Notes under the pieces: generated by a model
What the model was told of the DNA's origin: nothing
Databases searched by the model: none
What the model saw: the letters and a program-made list of their open reading frames with translations, nothing else
Source: Actinomadura graeca
GTDB taxonomy: Bacteria > Actinomycetota > Actinomycetes > Streptosporangiales > Streptosporangiaceae
Length of the DNA: 64,000 bases
Assembly: GCF_019175365.1 (NCBI RefSeq)
Contig: NZ_CP059572.1
Location: 4,030,001 to 4,094,000 of the forward strand
Direction: 5' to 3'
Part shown: positions 25,913-33,662 of the stretch, one piece after another
Numbering within the stretch: the first letter of the stretch is position 1
Layout: the number at the start of each line of letters is the position of its first letter
Translations under genes and position numbers: made by a program

Positions 25913-26184
25913 GTGCGGCCCACCCCCCGGCAAGTCGAGCAGAAGGTGACGCGGGCGAGGAATTCCACCGGTGCATCGGCGCACAGCGCTTCCCATTCGG
26001 CGGCGGGAGTGCTGATCACCGCGAGGTCATCGCGGGCCAGCACGATGAGCGCCTGACCGCGCGGCAGCGGCAGAACGCCGACGACCGGGACGGTGCCGAT
26101 ACCGCGGATGTAGATCGCGTTCCCTCGGCGCAACTCGGCGGTCATCCGGGTCACGGGCGCGGACGGCTTGGCCGGGCGGGTCAT
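25900..26184 (-). CDS. hypothetical protein, 94 residues
   Basis: The ATG at 26184 overlaps the methyltransferase stop as ATGA, so translation is coupled. The protein has a basic start, a central beta-rich part (AIYIRGIGTVPVVGVLPLP), an ARDDLAVISTPAAEWE segment and a C-terminal CSTCRGVGRTC cluster that could bind zinc. No family is recognised. Its place in the operon suggests an accessory role in replication or methylation. Confidence 0.6.
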   Translation of the reverse strand: MTRPAKPSAPVTRMTAELRRGNAIYIRGIGTVPVVGVLPLPRGQALIVLARDDLAVISTPAAEWEALCADAPVEFLARVTFCSTCRGVGRTCRL

Positions 26185-26870
26185 GCGGCCACCTCCCCTG
26201 CGGTCAGGGCGTCGGCGAGTGCGGTGCCGATGTGGAGCGTGTAGGCGGGCGGGATGGCCTCGCGGAGTTCGTCGCGGGTCATCCAGGCGATGTCCATCGC
26301 CTCGCGGGCGTAGTCGACGCCGGAGAAGTTGCCGACTACGTGGACGAACTCGCCGGGCTGGGGCGGGCGGCCCATCTTGCGCAGCGGCGCGGCGTGCGCC
26401 GGGTGCGCCGGGGCGGGTACGGGGTGGCTGGTCTCGAACTCGCGGTGCCGGTAGACGCGCAGGCCGGGGAACATCGCCCCGCACAGCGTGACCGGGTTGT
26501 GCAGCGGGGCGCCGGGGACGTTCTCGATCACGTACGGCAGCCCGGACGCCTGCAAGAGGGCGCGGACGGGGGCGATGAGGTCGGGGTGTGTGTTGCCGCG
26601 GATCCGCTGCGCGAGGGTGTATGCCTGGCATGGCGGGCTGGCGTGGATGGCGTCGAATCCGGCGAGGAATGTCCGGTCGGCCAGCGCGTCGAGGGCGTCG
26701 GCGCGGATGAAGGGGAATGGGTTGTGCGGCTGCGGCTGGATGTCGATGGCCGTCACGTCGAATCCAGCGAGGTGGTAGCCCATGCCCGCGCCACCGGCGC
26801 AGGCGAACACGTCCAGGATGCTTAGGCCGTTGCGGGCCACAGGCGGGACGTGGCGGGCGGGGTGCGTCAT
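26181..26870 (-). CDS. DNA cytosine-5 methyltransferase (short form)
   Basis: 229 residues. SAM motif I is FACAGGAGMGYHLAG (residues 22-36), the catalytic Cys is in ASPPCQAYT, and ENV motif VI is VIENVPGA. The target-recognition region is very short, as in phage and AICE methyltransferases. No cognate C5-sensitive restriction gene is adjacent, so it probably protects the element from host restriction or marks it for its own biology. A ribosome site (AGGAGG) precedes the ATG. Copy B of the conserved hairpin lies in its leader. Confidence 0.9.
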   Translation of the reverse strand: MTHPARHVPPVARNGLSILDVFACAGGAGMGYHLAGFDVTAIDIQPQPHNPFPFIRADALDALADRTFLAGFDAIHASPPCQAYTLAQRIRGNTHPDLIAPVRALLQASGLPYVIENVPGAPLHNPVTLCGAMFPGLRVYRHREFETSHPVPAPAHPAHAAPLRKMGRPPQPGEFVHVVGNFSGVDYAREAMDIAWMTRDELREAIPPAYTLHIGTALADALTAGEVAA

Positions 26871-26923
26871 GATGGGGGTACCTCCTGTTAGGGCCTTGTT
26901 GGGGTCCGTGATCGGTCGGAGGT

Positions 26924-26968
26924 GCGGCCCCCGGCGGCGTGCTTGGTGGCTTGTGCGCCGGGGGCCGC
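26924..26968 (-). ncRNA. conserved hairpin element, copy B (upstream of the methyltransferase)
   Basis: GCGGCCCCCGGCG (26924-26936) pairs perfectly with CGCCGGGGGCCGC (26956-26968) around the loop GCGTGCTTGGTGGCTTGTG. Loop and flank GTGATCGGTCGG are shared with copy C. It sits 54 bp upstream of the methyltransferase ATG in the 122-bp gap, in the orientation of the operon. Confidence 0.55.
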
Positions 26969-26992
26969 GTGATACTCCGGCCAGGCGTGATG

Positions 26993-27148
26993 TCAGCTCT
27001 CGGTGGTGTTGCGCGCTCCGTTGAGCCAGGCGACGCGGGCGGCGGCGTCCTGTCGGGCGGCGTGGTCGCTTTCGGGGTGCCAGGTGCCGTCCGGGGTGTA
27101 GAAGCCGACCGTCCAGAGTCCGGGCTCGCTGCAGATGTAGACGTACAT
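26993..27148 (-). CDS. small AICE protein, 51 residues
   Basis: The protein begins MYVYICSEPGLWTVGFYTPD and ends with an Ala/Arg-rich helix. AGGAG lies nine bases before the ATG. Small proteins of this type recur in actinomycete integrative elements (recalled, not tested), but the role is unknown. The gap after it holds the copy B hairpin. Confidence 0.6.
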   Translation of the reverse strand: MYVYICSEPGLWTVGFYTPDGTWHPESDHAARQDAAARVAWLNGARNTTES

Positions 27149-27195
27149 GGGGTGTTCTCCTGGTTGCTGGTCAGGTCGCCGGGGGCGTGCCCTGG

Positions 27196-27462
27196 TCACC
27201 GGTTGCGGTTGGTGTTCTTGAGGTGGGTCCAGATGCGGCGGCCGGTGCGCAGTTGCGCGCCGCGGCCGGAGCAGCGGTTGCAGTAGCGCCAGGCGCGGCC
27301 GGACGGGGAGCGGAACCGTCCGGCGCCGCCGCATTTACGGCACGGCCGATACGGCCAGATCACGCAGTGGAGCAGGTGGCCGGCGGCGGCGAGGACGGCG
27401 AGCAGGATCCAGGCGCCGAGGTCGGGGCCGGTGTGGCCGGCGGTGGCGAGCAGGGGGGTCAC
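27196..27462 (-). CDS. small membrane protein with DnaJ-type zinc finger
   Basis: 88 residues from the GTG at 27462 (GGGAGG upstream). Residues ~15-35 form one membrane helix, followed by the zinc-binding repeats CRKCGGAGRF and CNRCSGRG (CxxCxGxG). The basic C-terminus ends in NTNRNR. Such proteins lie next to tra genes in AICEs. It may help anchor or fold the transfer apparatus, but this is inferred from location only. Confidence 0.65.
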   Translation of the reverse strand: MTPLLATAGHTGPDLGAWILLAVLAAAGHLLHCVIWPYRPCRKCGGAGRFRSPSGRAWRYCNRCSGRGAQLRTGRRIWTHLKNTNRNR

Positions 27463-27505
27463 AGGTGCCTCCCAGGGCGGCTTTTCGGCATGGGTGCAGG
27501 TAGGG

Positions 27506-27593
27506 CCGCTAGTTGCTTGATCGCAGGTGAGAAAGGGTGTGGGTCGCTAGCCGGGCCGCTAGGTCTAGCGGTGGTGGCCGCTAGACCCAGCGG
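27506..27593. repeat. CCGCTAG repeat cluster, candidate clt (transfer locus)
   Basis: CCGCTAG occurs at 27506-27512, 27556-27562 and 27578-27584, inverted as CTAGCGG at 27565-27571, and as TCGCTAG at 27544-27550, all within 90 bp directly downstream of the traSA stop codon. Streptomyces TraB/TraSA translocases bind short repeated 8-mers (TRS) at clt, commonly beside the tra gene. No coding sequence is visible in this 140-bp gap. Confidence 0.5.
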
Positions 27594-27605
27594 CGCGGGG
27601 CGGCG

Positions 27606-29852
27606 TCACGGGGTGGTGTGGTCGCGGCCGGCGAGGGCGTCGCAGATGTGCGTGGCGGCGATGCCGCGGCGGTTGCTGCCCTTGCCGGTTCCGTCGTGTC
27701 CCCAAATCTGCCCGGTTGCGATGCCGTGGGGCTTGAGAGCGGCGGTGAGTTGTTTGGCCTTGCTGGTGGCGTCCAGGGCGCCCCACGCGCCGTAGGTGGC
27801 CGGGCGCAGGCCGGCCAGCCGGGTGACGATGACCTCCGACCACACCTTGTCCTCGCCGGGCCGCAGGACCGCGGCGATGTCGTCCAGCAGCGATGTTCCG
27901 GCGTCGTCGGCGGCAGGGGTGGCGTCCTCGCCGGTGGCGTACCCGGTCAGGGTTCCGGCGGCCTTGCGCAGTGCGCGGGCGCGGCCGGCGATGCGGGCGG
28001 CGGTGGGGTTGTCGATGTAGTAGGCGCGGACGGTCTGGGGGTCGTCGGTCTCGCCTGCCAGGTAGCCGATGCCCTTGTCCTTCTTGGTGAAGGTGGTGGC
28101 GCGGATCCCGTTCTTGTACATCGAGGTGCCCAGGATCATGTCATTCTCAGTCTGGCCCATGACCTTCAGGCAGAACCGCAGCCCGACGTTGCCCGAGACG
28201 CCGGTGGGAAGCGAGTCCTTGTCAGGGCGCTGGGTTGCCAGCAGCAGGATGACGCCGAGGGCGCGGCCGAGTTTGATGATGTCGGTGGCCAGCCGGTCGG
28301 CCTCGTCACCGAGGTCGGGGTGTGCGAACAGGTTCTGGCACTCGTCCAGGATGAACACCGAGGGGAACAGGCCCAGCGACCGCCGGGCGGCCAGTTCCGG
28401 GGTGACCTTGTTCTCCGGGCACAAGTCCTTGGGCAGCTTGCGGATCGCCTTGGCGCGCCGTTCCAGGTCCTTGTGCAGTTCGCGCAGCGCGGCCAGGCAC
28501 TCGGCGAGGGTGTCGTCATCCCGCCCCGATCCGTACTGGTGGGCCACCTTCTCCAGGGCCGACAGGTCACCGGTGCCCTTGAGTTCGTAGACGCGCAGTT
28601 CGGCGGCCGGATCCAGGGCGGAGGCCAGCGCCAGCACCCGCATCGCGAACGTCTTGCCCATGCCGGGCATCGCGCCGATCAGGGCGTTGGCGTACATCAG
28701 TTCCACGGTGACCGGGCGTCCACGCTGGTCGGTGCCGAACGGGACCGGCTTGAACAGGTCCACGCGGGCGGCGGTCTTGGCCAGCGGCCCGGCGGCCGGC
28801 TTGACCTGGTTCATGTCCTGGTCACCGACCCACAGCACCAGCCGCCCGGCGTGCTGGTCGTGCGCGGGTTCGGGCCACACGCAGCCCAGCGGGCGGCGCA
28901 GCCCCGAGGCCAGGCGGTCTCGGCGTTCCATGATGTCGGTGGCGGTGACCCCGTAGGGGAGGTCGACCTCGGCGCGCCAGCCGGGGCCGTCACGGGTGAT
29001 CGGGGCGGGGAAGGTGATCCCGCTCCCGCCCTTGCCGACGGCCTTGTTGATCTCGGCGTTGCCCAGCGCCGACAGTGCCCGGACCACGATTTCCGAGGTG
29101 AGCTTGGGTGCCTTGGTGGAGACGACGGCGGTGTCGAGGATGCGCCGGTCGGTCGGGGTGCCGATCCAGCCCAGCAGCGCCACGAGCGCGGCGACCACGA
29201 TGGTCTGGGTGACGCCGCCGGCGGCGGCCACCGCGGCGGCGGCCAGCCCGCTACCGGCCAGCCCTGCGCCGGTGGTGAGCATCCGGGCGCGGACGCGGTC
29301 ATTGCGCTCGCTCATCAGCCGCAGATAGGCGTCGTCATCGTGGTGGTCGATGGCGTAAGTGCGCAGCGGCCGGGACTCCAGATCGAACGTCCACCGGCCG
29401 GTGCCCACGGCCACCCGGTACAGCCCGCGCGGGGACCGCAGTGCCAGCCGCAGGCCGTACAGCGGGATCCGGACGGCGTGATAGCCGGTGACGTGACCGG
29501 CGTATCCGGCCGCCCACCGCACAGTGGCGCGGGCCTCGCCGCGGTCACGCAGCCACGGCGCGATGATCGGGCGGCGCCGGTCACGTTCGGCGGCCATCCG
29601 GCGGGCGCGCACGTCCGGGCGGGCGGTGTCGGGGCCGTCCACCAGGACGCGGCCCTCAAGGGCGTCACCATCGCCGTCGCCGTCGTCGCCGGACGGGACG
29701 GGCGCGGGTACCGGCGGGCCGGGCGGGGCGTCGTTGCCGGTGCCGTCCGGCGAGGCGGCCGGCGCGTCGAGGCCGGGGGCCGGGCCGGCGGGGTGATCGG
29801 GGTGCGGGACGGGCAGGCGGACGACCTCGCCCATGGTCTTGGTGAAGCTCAT
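27606..29852 (-). CDS. traSA: FtsK/SpoIIIE-type DNA translocase TraSA/TraB
   Basis: 748 residues. A Pro/Asp-rich N-terminus is followed by membrane segments around residues 195-235, then the RecA-like motor with Walker A GAMPGMGKTF (near residue 400) and Walker B SVFILDECQ (near 500), and ATQRPDKDSLP. The C-terminal ~80 residues form a winged-helix DNA-reader domain. The protein moves double-stranded AICE DNA between mycelia. It overlaps the DUF2637 gene by ATGA. The repeats just downstream would be its target. Confidence 0.93.
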   Translation of the reverse strand: MSFTKTMGEVVRLPVPHPDHPAGPAPGLDAPAASPDGTGNDAPPGPPVPAPVPSGDDGDGDGDALEGRVLVDGPDTARPDVRARRMAAERDRRRPIIAPWLRDRGEARATVRWAAGYAGHVTGYHAVRIPLYGLRLALRSPRGLYRVAVGTGRWTFDLESRPLRTYAIDHHDDDAYLRLMSERNDRVRARMLTTGAGLAGSGLAAAAVAAAGGVTQTIVVAALVALLGWIGTPTDRRILDTAVVSTKAPKLTSEIVVRALSALGNAEINKAVGKGGSGITFPAPITRDGPGWRAEVDLPYGVTATDIMERRDRLASGLRRPLGCVWPEPAHDQHAGRLVLWVGDQDMNQVKPAAGPLAKTAARVDLFKPVPFGTDQRGRPVTVELMYANALIGAMPGMGKTFAMRVLALASALDPAAELRVYELKGTGDLSALEKVAHQYGSGRDDDTLAECLAALRELHKDLERRAKAIRKLPKDLCPENKVTPELAARRSLGLFPSVFILDECQNLFAHPDLGDEADRLATDIIKLGRALGVILLLATQRPDKDSLPTGVSGNVGLRFCLKVMGQTENDMILGTSMYKNGIRATTFTKKDKGIGYLAGETDDPQTVRAYYIDNPTAARIAGRARALRKAAGTLTGYATGEDATPAADDAGTSLLDDIAAVLRPGEDKVWSEVIVTRLAGLRPATYGAWGALDATSKAKQLTAALKPHGIATGQIWGHDGTGKGSNRRGIAATHICDALAGRDHTTP

Positions 29853-31075
29853 CGCGGTTCGTCTCCCTCGGCGGCCGGCGCGGCTGCGGGCGTGCCGGCC
29901 GGGACGGTTGCAGGGTCGGTGGGTGCTTCGGTCTTGAGGCGGGCGAGCAGGGCACCGACGCGGGCGTTGCCGGCGCTCTGGCCCGCCTCGCGGAGCTGGG
30001 CGGCGAGGGTGTCGCGGGTAAGTGCCACGTCGCGGGCGCCGAGGTCGGCGGCGATGCGCCAGCCCAGCGGCATGAGGTCGTCGACGTCCGGCGGCGGCGC
30101 GGTCTTGCCGGTCTTGCGCGTCCGGGACGGGCGGGCGGACCGTCCGCCGGTCCGGGCCGTGGACCTGCCCGGGGCCGTCCGCCTGCTGGTCCGGGACGGC
30201 GGCGTGGACGGTCCGGCGGCGGGCGCGGCGGACGGCCCGGACTCCAGCGCGGGACGGTCCGCGGCGGGCAGCGACGGCCCGTCCGCCCCCGGTCCACCGG
30301 ACGGGCTCTCAACGGCGCACGCCGGGTCGGCGGCGGGGAGGAGTTCGCCGAGCCGGTACAGGGCGCGGACGCGGCGGGGTGCGTGGCGGCGCCACGTCCA
30401 CCGGCCGTAGGTGTCCTGCAGGTCCATGAGCGCCAGGACACGGGCACGCTCACGGGTGAGGGCGTCGGGGTAGGAGCGGATCTCCCACAGCACCATCCGG
30501 CGCCACAGCTTGAGCGTGGCCCAGGGGGCGAGGATCCACCGCGAGGTGCGGATCCCGTCCATCCGGGTGCCGGACTCGATACCGGCGCGGACGCGGATGA
30601 CGTGCGCGGCGACCTCGACGGCGATGACCCACAGCGCGGGCAGGACCGCGTGGGCGACCTTGCCGAACACCGTGTGCTCGCTGGCCACGTTGAGGTACAC
30701 GGTCGCGGCGGTCAGCGTCCAGGGGATCAGCCGCAGCCACCGCACCCGCATGTCCAGCCGGGACAGCACGATGTCCAACGCGGCGAAGATACCGATCCCC
30801 AGGTCGATACCGAGAGGCACCGACCACGCCAGCCGCCCGAACGACGGGCGGGAGGCATCGGCCACGGCCGCGAAGCTGTTGACGAACCCCAGCAAGCCCA
30901 AGACCGCAACGAGCGCGGCGACGGTCGCAACCGCGGCGAACTCTCCCGACGACAGCGCGCGGGCCCGCCGGGTGCCGGTCGTCGAGGACGGCGCCGGGGT
31001 CGCGTGAGGTTCTGTGATCGGTTGGGCCGGGGCGCCGGATCCGGCGGGAACGTGGTGGTCGAGGGTGGTGGTCAT
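29849..31075 (-). CDS. DUF2637 membrane protein (Spd-like, transfer-associated)
   Basis: 408 residues from the ATG at 31075. Four membrane helices lie between about residues 45 and 165 (AAVATVAALVAVLGLLGF and following), the DUF2637 region. A long basic Pro/Ser-rich linker follows, and a C-terminal helical domain (GWRIAADLGARDVALTRDTL) resembles a DNA-binding fold. These proteins sit upstream of traSA in AICEs and are thought to help intramycelial spread. Both ends overlap neighbours by ATGA, so the operon is translationally coupled. Confidence 0.85.
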   Translation of the reverse strand: MTTTLDHHVPAGSGAPAQPITEPHATPAPSSTTGTRRARALSSGEFAAVATVAALVAVLGLLGFVNSFAAVADASRPSFGRLAWSVPLGIDLGIGIFAALDIVLSRLDMRVRWLRLIPWTLTAATVYLNVASEHTVFGKVAHAVLPALWVIAVEVAAHVIRVRAGIESGTRMDGIRTSRWILAPWATLKLWRRMVLWEIRSYPDALTRERARVLALMDLQDTYGRWTWRRHAPRRVRALYRLGELLPAADPACAVESPSGGPGADGPSLPAADRPALESGPSAAPAAGPSTPPSRTSRRTAPGRSTARTGGRSARPSRTRKTGKTAPPPDVDDLMPLGWRIAADLGARDVALTRDTLAAQLREAGQSAGNARVGALLARLKTEAPTDPATVPAGTPAAAPAAEGDEPR

Positions 31076-31470
31076 GCCGCGGCCGCCTCCGCTCCGGCCA
31101 GATCGGCGCAGTCCAGGCAGGTGCCCAGACGGCGGGGCAGGACGTAACCGGCGTCGTGGCCGCACACCGGGCAGTACCGGCGCGCGGCCAACGCCTTGGC
31201 CAGCGCGGCGCGCTGCGAGGCGGTCGGGGTCCGCTTGGGCAGCGCCAGGCGGACGTCGTAGAGGTAGGCGGCGCGGACCCCGCCGGGCGCGGCGTAGCGG
31301 CGCGAGCGCCACAGCACCTGACCGGCGATGTCCTGACCACCGGGGCGCAGCCCCTCGGCGGCCAGCTGGCGTCGGGTACGCAGGTGCGGCGGCGCCATCC
31401 GCCACGGCCACGTCGGGATCCCGTACCGGGCGCCGGCCGGGTCGAAGAACCGCGCCGGGGAGCGCGCCAT
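31072..31470 (-). CDS. RRQRL-type zinc-binding small protein
   Basis: 132 residues from the ATG at 31470 (a GTG at 31473 is adjacent). The HLRTRRQLAAEGLRPGGQ motif is the hallmark of this AICE family, and CPVCGHDAGY with CLDCADL near the C-terminus gives a four-Cys zinc site. The start overlaps the stop of the preceding small gene. The role in transfer or regulation is unknown. Confidence 0.75.
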   Translation of the reverse strand: MARSPARFFDPAGARYGIPTWPWRMAPPHLRTRRQLAAEGLRPGGQDIAGQVLWRSRRYAAPGGVRAAYLYDVRLALPKRTPTASQRAALAKALAARRYCPVCGHDAGYVLPRRLGTCLDCADLAGAEAAAA

Positions 31471-31622
31471 CACTTGCCGCCCTCTCGCGCGAGCCGCTTG
31501 TGGCCCTCGACCTGGATCATCAGGGTGTCGTGCGCGCCCTTGTCGCCCGCGGCCTTGTACTGGTCGGCCTTGGCCAGCAGGCGCGTGGCCTCGTTCTCGT
31601 GGTCCTTCTTGCTCCAGCCCAT
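31470..31622 (-). CDS. small charged protein, 50 residues
   Basis: The protein MGWSKKDHENEATRLLAKAD... is a single charged helix-rich chain ending EGGK. A ribosome site (AAGGAGA) precedes the ATG at 31622, and its stop overlaps the next start. It is a typical accessory AICE small ORF of unknown function. Confidence 0.6.
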   Translation of the reverse strand: MGWSKKDHENEATRLLAKADQYKAAGDKGAHDTLMIQVEGHKRLAREGGK

Positions 31623-31666
31623 GACGGACTCTCCTTGTGCGGGTCGTGCGGTGAAGTGGTCGAAGG

Positions 31667-32101
31667 TCAGGCGAGGATCAGCGCGGCCACAAACAGCCAT
31701 CCGATGTGCCAGGACTGGTCCAGGGCGTAGGCGCCGGTACCGGCCGGCGCGGCGGCGCCGTCGCCCAGGGCGGCGAACTCGCCCTTGCCGACGCGGCGGG
31801 CCAGCGCCAGCAGCGTGGAACGCCGGTCGGCCCAGTAGTGCGAGGCCGCGTCCACCACCAGCGCCAGCCCGGCGGCCAACGGGTCGACCGCCAACCCCAG
31901 CACCACGGCCGCGAGGGTCACAGCGGCGGCCTTGAGAACGGTCAGCGACACGACGTGCCGGACGCACAGCCACCGGCCGCGCCAGCTCGCCGCGCCCTTA
32001 CCGGCCGCCTCGCAGGCCCGCTGCACCCAGTGGTCGCCCACGGCGTGCGCGGCGTACAAGGCCACGAAGCCGGCGGAGAACACGGCGGGATCGGCGCTCA
32101 T
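31667..32101 (-). CDS. small membrane protein of the transfer operon
   Basis: 144 residues from the ATG at 32101, one base after the upstream whiB-like stop. Three hydrophobic segments are visible: FSAGFVALYAAHAVGDHW, a long Ala/Val/Leu helix in the middle, and WLFVAALILA at the end. The HAVGDHWVQ motif recurs in AICE membrane proteins and resembles DUF3307. Function is unknown. Confidence 0.65.
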   Translation of the reverse strand: MSADPAVFSAGFVALYAAHAVGDHWVQRACEAAGKGAASWRGRWLCVRHVVSLTVLKAAAVTLAAVVLGLAVDPLAAGLALVVDAASHYWADRRSTLLALARRVGKGEFAALGDGAAAPAGTGAYALDQSWHIGWLFVAALILA

Positions 32102-32102
32102 G

Positions 32103-32441
32103 TCACGCCACCTCATCCAGGTCGCACGCCGACCGGCGGACACCGGCCGGGTGGTCCTCGGCCAGCACGGCGAGGACGGCGAGTTCGGGGGCGGTGAAAC
32201 CGGCCCACACCCCGAACTCGGGACGGATCCGCAGCGCCACCTCCAAGCACGCACCGCGCAGCGGGCAGGACTCGCACACCTCGACCGCGACCAGCTCACG
32301 CGCCGCGCGCTCGCCCGGCGTCTCCTCACCGGCCGGTCCGGTGTGCAACTCGGGGTCGAACCGGCACTGAGCACCGGTGATGGGGACGCCGCGCAGGTCG
32401 ACACCGGCCAGCGCAGCGAACGGGGTCAGGGAAGAGGACAC
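32103..32441 (-). CDS. WhiB-like Fe-S regulator
   Basis: 112 residues from the GTG at 32441, chosen because the ORF upstream of it runs through the copy C hairpin. The four cluster Cys appear as AQCRF, CESCPLRGAC (CxxCx5C), and the WhiB G-V-W-A-G turn (FGVWAGF) follows. WhiB proteins bind a [4Fe-4S] cluster and sigma factor. As part of the AICE it probably tunes transfer-operon transcription. Confidence 0.82.
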   Translation of the reverse strand: MSSSLTPFAALAGVDLRGVPITGAQCRFDPELHTGPAGEETPGERAARELVAVEVCESCPLRGACLEVALRIRPEFGVWAGFTAPELAVLAVLAEDHPAGVRRSACDLDEVA

Positions 32442-32477
32442 GGACACCTCGTTGAGGTCGGTGATCGGTCGGAAGAC

Positions 32478-32522
32478 GCGGCCCTCGGCGGCGCGCTTGG
32501 TGGCTTGTGCGCCGAGGGCCGA
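32478..32522 (-). ncRNA. conserved hairpin element, copy C (upstream of the whiB-like gene)
   Basis: GCGGCCCTCGGCG (32478-32490) pairs with CGCCGAGGGCCG (32510-32521) around the loop GCGCGCTTGGTGGCTTGTG. Against copy B, one stem pair changes from C-G to T-A on both sides. The flank GTGATCGGTCGG is identical to B. It sits 36 bp upstream of the whiB-like start. Confidence 0.55.
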
Positions 32523-32553
32523 CAGCCGGGAACACGGGGCGGTCATCGCGGGA

Positions 32554-32700
32554 TCAACCCAGCGAGGACGAGAACGTGGTGATCGCGTCGATCACCTGAT
32601 TGACCAGCGCGGCGGCCTTCTCCGGGTTGTTGACCGCGAAGATCACGGCCGCCACACCGGCGATCCACTGCGGGATGTTGCTGGACTTCTGCGGAATCAC
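32554..32700 (-). CDS. small single-helix membrane protein, 48 residues
   Basis: The GTG at 32700 (AGGAG seven bases upstream) opens MIPQKSSNIPQWIAGVAAVI..., one hydrophobic helix followed by NNPEKAAALVNQVIDAI. Similar small proteins occur at this operon position in other AICEs (recalled). It is the first gene of the leftward transfer operon, directly after the KorSA-like operators. Confidence 0.7.
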   Translation of the reverse strand: MIPQKSSNIPQWIAGVAAVIFAVNNPEKAAALVNQVIDAITTFSSSLG

Positions 32701-32722
32701 GAGATGCTCCTACCGTCCAGTT

Positions 32723-32810
32723 ACGCCAAACGTTTGTCGTTTGGCGTACCTAGACTGCGCCTGGCTCATCCGGCTTGTCAAGGGTCACCAGTCGTTTGGC
32801 GTTTGGCGTT
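32723..32810. promoter_or_regulatory. KorSA-like operators in the divergent promoter region
   Basis: ACGCCAAACG (32723-32732) and CGTTTGGCGT (32738-32747) form an inverted repeat. A further CGTTTGGCGT (32793-32802) overlaps GTTTGGCGTT (32801-32810). On the minus strand a TTGACA -35 box lies at 32774-32779, upstream of the first repeat. The GntR-type regulator encoded just to the right is the obvious ligand and would silence both directions. Confidence 0.65.
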
Positions 32811-32875
32811 TCATCTGGTTAGGTAGACCTAAGCAGCACCTCGCAAGCGCCGGGGAGCAAGAAAGGAGCAGGTAG

Positions 32876-33643
32876 ATGCCCGACTCGGAGCGCCATGGCT
32901 TCCGTGACATCGCCGCGAAGATTCGTCAAGAAATCATCGAAGGGACGTACCGCACGGGGTCCGTTCTGCCGCCCGAACCGGAGCTAGCGGAGCGCTATGG
33001 CGCCTCGCGCAGCCTGGTGAACCGAGCGATGCAGATGCTCGCGGCCGAGGGCATCGTCCGCCCTCGGCAAGGCCGCGGAACCATGGTCACGTGGCTACCG
33101 CCGATGCTGCACTCACCCGCGCGGTATGAGCGCGCTACGCGAGAGAACAACGGCGCCCGCGGCGCCTTCGATGCGGAGGTGCGAGCGCGCGGCTTGGAAC
33201 CGCAGCACGAGATCACCACCGAACACGCTGAACCTCCAGCCCGCGTCGCCGAGCTGCTCGGCCTACCCACTGGCGAGGTGAACTGCCTTGTCCGGCGACG
33301 GCGTCTGCTGGCCAGCGGCATCCCCGTCCGGCTCAACGCCAGTTGGTTCCCGCTGGAGATCGCGGGCGGGACGGTCCTGGAGGAGGAGGGACCGGTCATC
33401 GTGGGCGGCGTCAAGAGCGCCCTCGGCGAACTCGGCTACCCGCAGGTGTCGGCACGCGAGGAGATCACGCCCAGCCGTCTGCCCACCGAAGTCGAAGCGC
33501 GGTCACTGGAGATCAGCCCGGAACGTACCGTGGTGGAGATAACCCACGTGGGCATGACCGCCGAGGGCTGCGCCGTCGAGGTCACGATCTCTATCGCCCC
33601 CGCCCACTACCTCACGGCCCAGTACGAGTTCCCGCTCGCCTGA
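32876..33643 (+). CDS. GntR/HutC-family regulator (KorSA-like)
   Basis: 255 residues; AAAGGAG precedes the ATG. The N-terminal winged helix-turn-helix (EPELAERYGASRSLVNRAMQMLAAEG) is followed by a UTRA ligand-binding domain. In pSAM2-type elements KorSA represses pra and its own gene and so keeps the element integrated. The GTTTGGCG repeats immediately upstream are probable binding sites. It is followed 19 bp later by the PLP decarboxylase gene. Confidence 0.88.
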   Translation: MPDSERHGFRDIAAKIRQEIIEGTYRTGSVLPPEPELAERYGASRSLVNRAMQMLAAEGIVRPRQGRGTMVTWLPPMLHSPARYERATRENNGARGAFDAEVRARGLEPQHEITTEHAEPPARVAELLGLPTGEVNCLVRRRRLLASGIPVRLNASWFPLEIAGGTVLEEEGPVIVGGVKSALGELGYPQVSAREEITPSRLPTEVEARSLEISPERTVVEITHVGMTAEGCAVEVTISIAPAHYLTAQYEFPLA

Positions 33644-33662
33644 CATCCGGAGACCACACCCC

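Noticed and set aside
26181-26870. C5 methyltransferase as half of a type II R-M system
   Set aside because: No adjacent restriction-enzyme gene; the HNH nuclease is about 5 kb away in a different context and looks modification-dependent.
27618-30410. Very long plus-strand open frame opposite traSA and the DUF2637 gene
   Set aside because: It is antisense to well-supported domains, has no recognisable motif, and reflects the lack of stop codons in GC-rich DNA.
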